Shown here: one piece after another, positions 14,351 through 21,766 of the stretch
Position numbering within the stretch: position 1 is the first letter of the stretch
Layout of the letters: every line of letters starts with the position of its first letter
Assembly: GCF_900100305.1 (NCBI RefSeq)
Contig: NZ_FNEY01000042.1
Location: 1 to 33,318, forward strand
From: Paracidovorax citrulli
GTDB lineage: Bacteria > Pseudomonadota > Gammaproteobacteria > Burkholderiales > Burkholderiaceae_C
Length of the DNA stretch: 33,318 nucleotides
Direction: 5' to 3'
The notes under the pieces: generated by a model
What the model saw: only the letters and a program-made list of their open reading frames with translations
Database searches by the model: none
What the model was told of the DNA's origin: nothing
Position numbers and translations under genes: made by a program

Positions 14351-15130
14351 CTATTGCTCGGTGTAGTGGTAGGTCAGGCCACCGTCCACGAAGTGGGTGC
14401 CGCCCGTGATGTAGCGCGCCTCGTCTCCCGACAGGAAGGCCACCAGGCCGGCCACGTCCTCGGGCTGGCCTATGCGGCCCAGGGGGATCTGCGCATTGAG
14501 CGCGCGCAACTGCTCCGGGTTGTCCATCAGTTGTGCGTTGATCGGGGTGGCGATGGCACCCGGCGCGACGTTGTTGACGCGGATGCCCAGCGGGGCGAGT
14601 TCGCTCGCGAGGTTGCGCGCCAGCATGCGCAGCGCGCCCTTGCTCGCGCAGTACGAAGCGAAATGCGGGAAGGCGATCTCCTCGTGCACCGAACTGATGT
14701 TGACGATGGCGCCCTCGTCCTTGCGCGCGCGCAGGTGCCGCACGAAGGCCTGCGTGGCGAAGAACAGGCCCTTCACGTTGGTGTCCATCACGAGGTCGTA
14801 GTCTTCCTCGGTCACGTCCCAGAAATCGGCGCGACGTTCCACGCCCGCATTGTTCACCAGGATGTCCAGCCCGCCGAGCGCCTGCGCGGCCTCGTCCACC
14901 AGCCGGCCCGCTTCGGCCGCGCCGCTGCTCAGGTCCGCGGCCACGTACACCGCGCGGCACCCGAGCGCGGCGATGCACTCGATGAGCCCGCCGGGCGCAC
15001 CATCGGGATCGCGCCCGTTGAGAACGACGTCCGCACCGTCCTGCGCGAGCCGCAGCGCGATGGCGGCGCCGATGCCCTGTGTGCTGCCGGTGACGAGGGC
15101 CTTGCGGCCTGCGAGGCGTCCTTGGACCAT
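14351..15130 (-). CDS. SDR-family oxidoreductase (glucose-dehydrogenase / ketoacyl-reductase type)
   Basis: The 259-residue classical SDR has cofactor motif TGSTQGIG (14-21), NNAG (93-96), Ser146/147, and catalytic Tyr160-x-x-x-Lys164 (YCASK). The normal end motif reads ITGGTHFVDGGLTY. Arg40 after the second strand suggests NADP(H) preference. It is cytosolic; the alcohol or ketone substrate cannot be told. AGGAAAGG lies upstream of ATG 15130. The gene is divergent from the candidate effector gene, 194 bases away, and converges with the small gene ending at 14250. It is probably a housekeeping or accessory sugar/polyol reductase. Confidence 0.85.
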   Translation of the reverse strand: MVQGRLAGRKALVTGSTQGIGAAIALRLAQDGADVVLNGRDPDGAPGGLIECIAALGCRAVYVAADLSSGAAEAGRLVDEAAQALGGLDILVNNAGVERRADFWDVTEEDYDLVMDTNVKGLFFATQAFVRHLRARKDEGAIVNISSVHEEIAFPHFASYCASKGALRMLARNLASELAPLGIRVNNVAPGAIATPINAQLMDNPEQLRALNAQIPLGRIGQPEDVAGLVAFLSGDEARYITGGTHFVDGGLTYHYTEQ

Positions 15131-15255
15131 GGGGTTGCCTTTCCTGAAGAACCGGTGGATATCCCGCCACTGTAGGGAGGGCGGAAAGGCCTGCGCGTAG
15201 TCCGGCGGCCCTCCCGCGGGTGGGATACGTGCTGCCATCGTGCGCGCGCTGCGGG

Positions 15256-15280
15256 GTCGGGTTTCCGCGGGTTGCTTCGC
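15256..15280 (+). promoter_or_regulatory. Imperfect PIP box (HrpX/HrpB-type)
   Basis: GTCGG, 15 bases, then TTCGC. The consensus TTCGB-N15-TTCGB is matched in nine of ten positions, with G for the first T. It ends 44 bases before the start of the candidate type III effector. No convincing -10 box is seen at the usual distance, which lowers confidence. Confidence 0.4.
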
Positions 15281-15324
15281 GGGAACGATGTGCATGGCGG
15301 TGGCGGGCCGGCAGGATGGGGTCC

Positions 15325-18300
15325 ATGTCCCTGCTCGGCAAACTTTCCCGCTGCTTCGGCATTTCCCGCGTGGCCTTCGACACGCCGACGGGCCAGGCAC
15401 AGCAGGTGCCGCCGCTGGCCAGCACCGCCGTGCGGCCGCTGGATGCACCGGCCCACCGGCCGCGGCGCCAGCCGCGGGCGGACTCGGCCCGCCCTCCGCG
15501 CGGCGCGCTGCCGGCCTCTGCCGCGGGCGGTGGCCCGGCGGTCGCGCCGCGCGGCTCGGCACGCGCCGGCAGCGTAGGCGGCCCGGCGTCCCATGCCCTG
15601 CTCGATGCGATGGGGCAGGCGCAGCCCGATATGGCCCGGTGCGTCCGTTCGCTGTTCGGCCGAACGGACCGCCGCTTCGGCGCGGCGGCGGACCTTGCCG
15701 GCGCCCTGTCGCAGGTGGATGTCTCGCGCATGGCGCCGATCCCCGGCCTGCCCGGGGCGCCGCGCGTGCTGCTGGCCCAGGCGATCGCCGCGGCCACCGG
15801 GGGAGACGCCACCACGGCCCTGGACGCGCTCGCCGTGCTGCAGGAGATGGACCCGGCCCGGGAGGTGGTGGCGGCCTGGCGGCAGCGGCGGGCCGGCGCT
15901 TCCGAAGGCGATGCCGGATCGGTCTATGGAACACCCGCGGCATCCCTGGAGGGCAGCGAAGATGGATCGGAATACGGGACGGCCCGGCCTTCCCTGGAGT
16001 CCGATGGTCCGGACCTCTCCACCCCGCTGCACTCGTCCGCCGGCGCGGAAGCGGACGGGACGGCCCGCGCTGTCGCTGCCAGGCGGGCGGCGTGGCGGAC
16101 GGCCGCGGCACTGGCCGCCACGCCCATGGGGCAGGACGTGCTGCAGGCCGTGGTCGCCGTTCCGGTGGAGTCTGCGCTGCGGCAGGATTTCGCGCTGTTG
16201 CTGAAGGCAGCGTCCGCCTTGCCGGAAACCTCCGAGGGCCTGGCCGGGGGAGCGGACCCCGCCGCGATGCTGGCCCGGGCCGGGGCACGGGACTGCCTGC
16301 CGGGCCGTGCGATCGCCTGCGCCGCCGCCAGGATGGCCGGCGATACGCAGGCGGCCCAGCCCCACCGGTGGGCGCTGGCGGCGGTGCGCAACGACCTGTT
16401 CGACACCGGACCCGGGTCGGACTTTGCCGCGATCGACGCGCGCCTCGTGAAAACCGGGCGCTGGATCGAGCGGGCCGCGCCGCAGCAGGGCAGGCTGCTG
16501 CGCAACCCCCTGGCCGGCAAGACGCCTTTCACGGCCTTGCGGCATGGCACGCAGGGCGTGGAGCGCGGGCCTGCCATCGCGCGCCACCGCCGGGCCCGCG
16601 AAGCCGCGCTGCGCGAGGCCGCCGCGGGCCTGCAGGCGCATCTGGCCGACGCGGCCCCGTGCATGCGCACGCCGGGCCCCGGGCAGGTGCCCGAAGCGCT
16701 GCTGCGGGCCGCCGTCCTGGCGCATTGCCTGCAGACCCCGGCACCGGAGCCGCTCGAACGGGAGGGCTTCGACGCGGCGGCCCGCGCCGACATCGCCGAG
16801 CGCCTGGCCGCCATGCTGTCGCCGGGCCTGGACGCGGACGGGCGGGCCGGCCTGGCCCACCGGCTGGCCGGCGCGCCCGCGCTGCAGGCGCTGGCCGCGC
16901 TGCGCTTCGACGACCGGACCATGGCGCGGTGGCTCGGCGAGGCCCGTGCGGTGGCGGGCGCCGCCACGCCGCCGGCCCGGGACGGACCGGAGGACCTGCG
17001 TGCCGCCGCCGCTGCGCTGGCGCGGGCGCGCGAGGAAGCCGTGGGGCGCGATACCCGCGTGCCGGTGGTCGATCGCGAAACCGTGCGCGCGGCGCTCAAG
17101 GAGATCATCGCCCGCGTCGAAGGATCGAGCCGCCTGCGCTTGAGCAGCGGGGGCCTGGTGGGGGTGGGGTTGCGGCAGATCACGTCGTCGGTCAGCGCCA
17201 TCGCGAGCGCTTTCTTCCTGCGCGGCCGGATCGACGGCAGGGTACAGCGCGGCCGGCAGGCCGTCTTCGAGATCGCGATGCCGCCCTACGACATGGAGAT
17301 CGTGCTGGGCACCCAGCGCCAGGCGGCCCGGCAGGTGGGCGTCGGCGCCTTCGTGGGGCCGGATATCGGCCTCGCCAGGGCAGGCGTCAACGTGGACACC
17401 CTGCTCTACGGCAGCGAGCGTGCCGACATGCGTGGCATATCCCTGCGCCTGCCGCGCGTCGGCCGGCCCGTTGCGGAGTTGCGGGCCGAGTTCTCTGCCC
17501 TGGTGGACGCGCTCCTCGACGGATGCCATGGCGGTGCGCAACCAGGCGACGGGACGCCGCTGCTGCAGCGCCTGCTGCAGGCGTTTCCCGAACTCACGGT
17601 GAACCGCATCGGCCGGGCCGGTGACGGCAGGCGGCGCCATGCACTGGGCGTGGACGCCGCGGCCTCGGCCGGCCGCTGGGGGGCCAAGCTCAGCGGCAGC
17701 GTCGGCGGATTCGTCGAGGCCCAGCGCAATGTCACCAAACACTACGCCGACGCGACAGGCCACATGCGCGTCGAGCGTTCGATCCAAGGGCACCTGGACA
17801 AGGCCGGGGCTGCGGTGCGGGTCTCCGCCGGTTTCGGTACGGCGCTCGCGTCGGCCACCGCCGCGTCCGGCGGCGTGGACCTCTCGCTCACGGCGCTCCA
17901 TGCCGGCGCGGCTGCGGAGCATGTCTTCTCCGGCCTGTCCCGCCGCCGGGAGGCGGTTTACGAGGCGGGACGCCTGCATCCGCTCTCGTTCGTCGAAACC
18001 GAATACCAGAACGTGGAGGCGTTCCTCGAGGCGATGGAGCCGCAGGCCGCGGACTGGGTGAATGCCGGCATCGAGCGGCCCCGGCTGGACGCGCTGCTGC
18101 AGGCCTTGCGGCAGCATGCGGCGCCGATCCACAGCTTCGCGGCGCGCTCCACGGTGACGCCCGACATGCGCCAGCGGGACGACGCCTACCGCTCGGCCCT
18201 GCAGCTCTGCACACAGCTTCCGGGCGGCCTGCCGGACGCGGCGCAGGCGCTGGCCGCCCGGATCGAATCCCAGTGGACGGACCCGGCCGCGGTGCAACCC

Positions 18301-18489
18301 TATTCGCTGCGCTCCTACGAGCGCCGCATGGTCCAGCAGACGCGCGGCATCGACCTGGTGGTGCAGTGGGCCAGCCTGGAGGCGGCCGAGGCGTCCCACA
18401 TCGACAACCGGATCGACGTGCCGGCCCGGCGGCCGGCGCCGCCGCCTACCCGCCAGGAGGGTCCGGGGGCGGACGGTCACTCACCCTGA
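15325..18489 (+). CDS. Candidate type III effector, possibly AWR/RipA-like
   Basis: The 1054-residue protein has no signal peptide or membrane anchor. Its N-terminal 100 residues are rich in Ser, Pro, Ala, Gln and Arg, as in type III effectors of plant pathogens. The body is largely helical and Ala/Arg-rich to about residue 590; a more mixed, strand-prone region follows (about 600-880), then a helical C-terminus and Pro-rich tail. The tripeptide AWR occurs twice (Trp185, Trp257); AWR is the namesake of the large Ralstonia RipA effector family, which has relatives in Acidovorax. Assignment to that family is tentative, as AWR can occur by chance in such a composition. ATG 15325 is preferred to ATG 15316, with AGGA eight bases upstream. 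An imperfect PIP box precedes it. The 3' end overlaps the convergent permease gene by 13 bases. Confidence 0.6.
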   Translation: MSLLGKLSRCFGISRVAFDTPTGQAQQVPPLASTAVRPLDAPAHRPRRQPRADSARPPRGALPASAAGGGPAVAPRGSARAGSVGGPASHALLDAMGQAQPDMARCVRSLFGRTDRRFGAAADLAGALSQVDVSRMAPIPGLPGAPRVLLAQAIAAATGGDATTALDALAVLQEMDPAREVVAAWRQRRAGASEGDAGSVYGTPAASLEGSEDGSEYGTARPSLESDGPDLSTPLHSSAGAEADGTARAVAARRAAWRTAAALAATPMGQDVLQAVVAVPVESALRQDFALLLKAASALPETSEGLAGGADPAAMLARAGARDCLPGRAIACAAARMAGDTQAAQPHRWALAAVRNDLFDTGPGSDFAAIDARLVKTGRWIERAAPQQGRLLRNPLAGKTPFTALRHGTQGVERGPAIARHRRAREAALREAAAGLQAHLADAAPCMRTPGPGQVPEALLRAAVLAHCLQTPAPEPLEREGFDAAARADIAERLAAMLSPGLDADGRAGLAHRLAGAPALQALAALRFDDRTMARWLGEARAVAGAATPPARDGPEDLRAAAAALARAREEAVGRDTRVPVVDRETVRAALKEIIARVEGSSRLRLSSGGLVGVGLRQITSSVSAIASAFFLRGRIDGRVQRGRQAVFEIAMPPYDMEIVLGTQRQAARQVGVGAFVGPDIGLARAGVNVDTLLYGSERADMRGISLRLPRVGRPVAELRAEFSALVDALLDGCHGGAQPGDGTPLLQRLLQAFPELTVNRIGRAGDGRRRHALGVDAAASAGRWGAKLSGSVGGFVEAQRNVTKHYADATGHMRVERSIQGHLDKAGAAVRVSAGFGTALASATAASGGVDLSLTALHAGAAAEHVFSGLSRRREAVYEAGRLHPLSFVETEYQNVEAFLEAMEPQAADWVNAGIERPRLDALLQALRQHAAPIHSFAARSTVTPDMRQRDDAYRSALQLCTQLPGGLPDAAQALAARIESQWTDPAAVQPYSLRSYERRMVQQTRGIDLVVQWASLEAAEASHIDNRIDVPARRPAPPPTRQEGPGADGHSP

Positions 18490-19253
18490 GATCCCCGCCG
18501 CGCCCAGCCGGTGGTGTGCTTTTCCAGCACGCTGAAGAGCTCGTACATGGCCATGGCCATGGCGCCGACCACCATCAGGCCCGCGAAGGCCAGGCCCATC
18601 TGCATCGACGAGCCCGCCGAGATGAGCAGGTAGCCGATGCCCTCGTTGGCGGCGGTCATCTCGCTCACCGTGGTGCCCACGAAGGCCAGCGTGATGGCGA
18701 CCTTGAGCGAGCCGTAGAAGTAGGGCAGCGAGCGCGGCAGGCCGACCTTGGTGAGCACGTCCCACCGCCGCGCGCCCAGCACGCGCAGTACGTCCTCCAG
18801 CTCCGGCTCCAGGGTCGCGAGGCCGGTGGCGATGTTCACCATGATCGGGAAGAAGCTGATCAGGAAGGCCGTGAGGATGGCCGGCCCCGCGCCGATGCCG
18901 AACCACACCACGAGGATGGGCACGAACGCGGCCTTGGGCAGCGCGTTGAAGGCGGTCATGAGCGGGTAGATGGCCGCATAGGCCAGGCGCGAGGAGCCGA
19001 TCACGAAGCCCAGCAGCACGCCCACCACGATGGCGATGCCGAAGCCCGCCATGGTGACCCAGAAGGTGCGCCAGGCGTGGCCCGCGATGACCCATTTGAA
19101 CTCCACCAGCTGGTTCCAGATGGCCAGCGGGCTGGGGAAGATGAATTCCGAGACGCCCAGGCCCGAGCAGACGACCTGCCAGAGCACGATCACCGCGAAA
19201 AGCAGGACCCAGGGCGACCAGCGCTCGACGCGCTTGCGGTGCTGTGCGTTCAT
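18477..19253 (-). CDS. NitT/TauT-type ABC transporter permease
   Basis: The 258-residue inner-membrane protein has about six helices and the BPD_transp_1 coupling loop (EPELEDVLRVLGARRWDVLTKVGLP region, about 155-180). It opens with a first helix at 15-35 and an FPSPLAIWNQL segment typical of SsuC/TauC proteins. It forms the membrane channel with the ATPase encoded just upstream, whose stop overlaps its ATG by four bases (ATGA, 19250-19253). The substrate is set by the binding protein at 20192-21232. Its 3' end overlaps the convergent effector gene. Confidence 0.9.
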   Translation of the reverse strand: MNAQHRKRVERWSPWVLLFAVIVLWQVVCSGLGVSEFIFPSPLAIWNQLVEFKWVIAGHAWRTFWVTMAGFGIAIVVGVLLGFVIGSSRLAYAAIYPLMTAFNALPKAAFVPILVVWFGIGAGPAILTAFLISFFPIMVNIATGLATLEPELEDVLRVLGARRWDVLTKVGLPRSLPYFYGSLKVAITLAFVGTTVSEMTAANEGIGYLLISAGSSMQMGLAFAGLMVVGAMAMAMYELFSVLEKHTTGWARRGSQGE

Positions 19254-20074
19254 TGCGTGATCTCCCCGCCGGCCTTGCGCAGCGCCCCGATGTGGCCGCG
19301 CAGCTCCAGCACGATGTCGGTGAATTCCTTGGTGTAGGTGAGCTCCAGGTCGCGCGGGCGCGGCAGGTCGATCTCGCGGCGGACCACGAAGCGGCCCGGG
19401 CTCTTGCTCATCACATAGACCGTGTCGGCCAGGAACACGCTCTCGCGCAGGTCGTGCGTGACGAGGATGACGTTGAATTTCTGCTCGGCCTGCAGGTCGC
19501 GCAGGATGCACCAGAGCTCCTCGCGCGTGAACGCGTCGAGCGCGCCGAAGGGTTCGTCGAGCAGCAGCATCTGCGGCTCGTGGATGAGCGCGCGGCAGAT
19601 GCTGGCGCGCTGCTGCATGCCGCCCGAGAGCTGCCAGGGGTATTTGTCTTCGTAGCCGGCCAGGCCCACCTTCTGGAGCAGGGCACGGGCGCGCGCCTCG
19701 TACTCCCTGCGGCGGGCCTTGAACTGCGAGCGGTGCGGCTCGACGATCTCCAGCGGCAGCAGCACGTTGGCGACCGTGGTGCGCCAGGGCAGCAGCGAAG
19801 GCGCCTGGAAGGCCATGCCCGAGATCTTGAGCGGACCGGTCACCGGCTCGCCGGCGATGCGGATCTTGCCCATGGAGGGCATGCGCAGGCCCGTGGCCAG
19901 CTTCATGAAGGTGGACTTGCCGCAGCCCGACGGGCCGACGATGGCGATGAACTCGCCGCGCCGCACCTGCAGGTCGATGGCTTCCACCGCGAAATGGTTG
20001 GCGCGCAGCAGCTCTTCGTTGTAGGCGAGCCAGACGTCGCGGAAGTCCACGAAAAAGGTTTCGGTGGCCTGCAT
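19250..20074 (-). CDS. NitT/TauT-type ABC transporter ATP-binding protein
   Basis: The 274-residue cytosolic ATPase has Walker A GPSGCGKST (47-55), the Q-loop Gln90 in AFQAPSLLPWRT, the signature LSGGMQQR (149-156), Walker B LLLDEP (170-175), and the switch His207. It is slightly long because of an insert at about 110-130. It powers import with the overlapping permease. AGGA lies seven bases upstream of ATG 20074. A 117-base gap with three hairpins separates it from the binding protein gene, consistent with lower expression than the binding protein. Confidence 0.92.
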   Translation of the reverse strand: MQATETFFVDFRDVWLAYNEELLRANHFAVEAIDLQVRRGEFIAIVGPSGCGKSTFMKLATGLRMPSMGKIRIAGEPVTGPLKISGMAFQAPSLLPWRTTVANVLLPLEIVEPHRSQFKARRREYEARARALLQKVGLAGYEDKYPWQLSGGMQQRASICRALIHEPQMLLLDEPFGALDAFTREELWCILRDLQAEQKFNVILVTHDLRESVFLADTVYVMSKSPGRFVVRREIDLPRPRDLELTYTKEFTDIVLELRGHIGALRKAGGEITQ

Positions 20075-20101
20075 GGGAAAGGTCCTGGAACGGGGGGGGG
20101 T

Positions 20102-20160
20102 GCCGGAAGTCCGGCGGCGTACGGCACCGGCGGGCGCCGGCCCTCCACGCGGCTGCGTGG
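20102..20160 (-). promoter_or_regulatory. Three consecutive hairpins between binding protein and ATPase genes
   Basis: Three short inverted repeats follow each other in the intercistronic gap: GCCGGA-AG-TCCGGC (20102-20115), CCGGC-GGGC-GCCGG (20127-20140), and CCACGC-GGCT-GCGTGG (20145-20160). None has a U-run. Such stems commonly protect the upstream binding-protein message from 3' decay and so raise its level relative to the transporter core. Confidence 0.5.
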
Positions 20161-20191
20161 GCGGGCGGGACTGCCGGGCCGGGCGGAGTGC

Positions 20192-21232
20192 CTACTTCTT
20201 CGGCAGGATGTTCAGCTCGGCGGCCGGGGGCAGGAAGCTGCCGTTCCATACGGTGGCGGGATCCACGCGCGTCCTGGTGTTGTAGGCGTCGGAGACCTGC
20301 GAGGCCATCAGCGCGAGCCGCTGCGGCTTGACCTGGCCGAATCCTTCGGCGCGCGCATCCGGGCTGTTGACCACCGTGTCGATGGCCAGTTGCAGCCGGC
20401 GGGTTTCGAGCGCGGTGTTCACGATGCCGTCGCGTTCCTTCACGTAGGCGATGGCGGCGCCGGGATGGGCGATGACTTCCTTCGCGCCGCGGGCGAAGGC
20501 CTTGAGGAAGGCCTTCACCGCCTCGGGGTTCTCCTTGAGGATCTTCGGGCTCGCGATGATGGCGTTGCCGTAGAGCTTCACGCCGTAATCGGCATAGGGC
20601 AGCACGACCACGTCCGACGCCTTGGCGCCGCGCGCCTCCAGGTTCAGCAGCGAGGTGAAGGTGAACCCGGTGATGGCGTCCACGTCGCCGCGCACGAGCA
20701 TGGTTTCGCGCAGCGGCGGATCCATGGCGGTCCATTGCACGCCGGCGATCTGGTTGGCCTTGGCGAAGATCGGGAAGCCGCGGCGCCCGGCGTCGAACAC
20801 CGGCGCGCCGAGCTTCCTGCCGTTCAGGTCCGCGGGTTTGGCGATGCCGCTTTTCTTCAGCGCCATGACGGAGGCGGGCGTGTTGTTGTAGACCATCATC
20901 ACGGCCACGGGCTTGTTCTGCGCGTCGGGATTGTTGCCGTGGAACTCCATCACCGCGGCCAGGTCCGCGAAGCCGATGTCGTAAGAGCCCGAGGCCACGC
21001 GCTGCACGGCGGCGCCCGAGCCGTTGCCGGCATCCACCGCCACGTTCAGGCCCGCCTCCTTGAAATACCCCTTGGCCGCGGGCAGCAGGAAGAAGGCCGA
21101 GGGGCCTTCGAAGCGCCAGTCGAGCTGGAACTTGATGGGGGCGGGGGCGCCGGACTGGGCCTGCGCGGCGGACGTCAGCAGGCCCGCGGCGGCGAGCAGC
21201 ACGGCGGACTGCAGGAAGGAACGCTTGGTCAT
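20192..21232 (-). CDS. NMT1/THI5-type ABC substrate-binding protein
   Basis: The 346-residue periplasmic protein has a Sec signal (MTKRSFLQSAVLLAAAGLL, cleavage likely at AQA). The fold is that of NMT1-like binding proteins: PIKFQLDWRFEG, AAKGYFKEAGLNV, VASGSYDIGFADL, and VRGDVDAITGF. It delivers a ligand to the ABC permease and ATPase encoded downstream. Relatives bind pyrimidine precursors, sulfonates or related organic nitrogen compounds; the nearby deaminase relic points to a nucleobase-like ligand (inference). ATG 21232 is chosen because GGAG lies seven bases upstream; ATG 21244 would include that site. The orphan binding protein at 10470-11492 is a paralogue. Confidence 0.88.
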   Translation of the reverse strand: MTKRSFLQSAVLLAAAGLLTSAAQAQSGAPAPIKFQLDWRFEGPSAFFLLPAAKGYFKEAGLNVAVDAGNGSGAAVQRVASGSYDIGFADLAAVMEFHGNNPDAQNKPVAVMMVYNNTPASVMALKKSGIAKPADLNGRKLGAPVFDAGRRGFPIFAKANQIAGVQWTAMDPPLRETMLVRGDVDAITGFTFTSLLNLEARGAKASDVVVLPYADYGVKLYGNAIIASPKILKENPEAVKAFLKAFARGAKEVIAHPGAAIAYVKERDGIVNTALETRRLQLAIDTVVNSPDARAEGFGQVKPQRLALMASQVSDAYNTRTRVDPATVWNGSFLPPAAELNILPKK

Positions 21233-21358
21233 GGGGGTCTCCATTCGTGTCGATCGATACCGGGAGTATCAGCAAGATCGATGCCTGTCCGCCAACGGCC
21301 CTGGGGCATCGCTCACGCGGATTGCACCAGTATGGTGCAGCCCGTGCCCGCCGGGAGT

Positions 21359-21766
21359 TCAGCGGCGTTCCCAGAAGCCCCGGTGCGCGGCGATGAGCGC
21401 ATCGCGCAGTTCGGGGACCGGGCCGGCCACCTCCACCGCGCGCTGGCCGCGCGCGAACACCTCGCGACAGGGCAGGTCCAGCGTGGGGTTCCCGGGATGA
21501 TCGCCCGTGAGGGCGCGCAGGGCCGTCTCCTCGGCGCCGTACAGCACGCGCCCGATGCCGGCCCAGTAGATGGTGCCGGCGCACATGGCGCAGGGCTCGA
21601 AAGTGGTGACAAGGGTGCAGCCGCGCAGGATGCCGGCGGGCCAGCGCGCCGCGGCCTCGCGCGCGAGGGTGGATTCGGCGTGGTTCACCGTGTCGAACTG
21701 CTCGGCCAGCACGGTGTCGCCGTCCGGCGCGACCAGCAGCGCGCCGAAGGGATGGCGCCCGGCGCG
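21359..21766 (-). pseudogene. 5'-truncated nucleobase deaminase
   Basis: The frame keeps the zinc site (His and Glu in NHAES, both Cys in EPCAMC) and a normal C-terminus ending FWERR. The first helix of the fold is missing. The in-frame sequence RHPFGALLVAPDG (strand one) begins only a few codons after the TGA at 21767-21769, which is the stop codon of malic enzyme. The only start inside is GTG 21712, which would drop strand one too and has no ribosome site. This looks like a deletion that joined the deaminase to the 3' end of maeB. The full-length paralogue at 9964-10473 is 169 residues. Low-level translation by re-initiation after maeB is conceivable. Confidence 0.65.
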
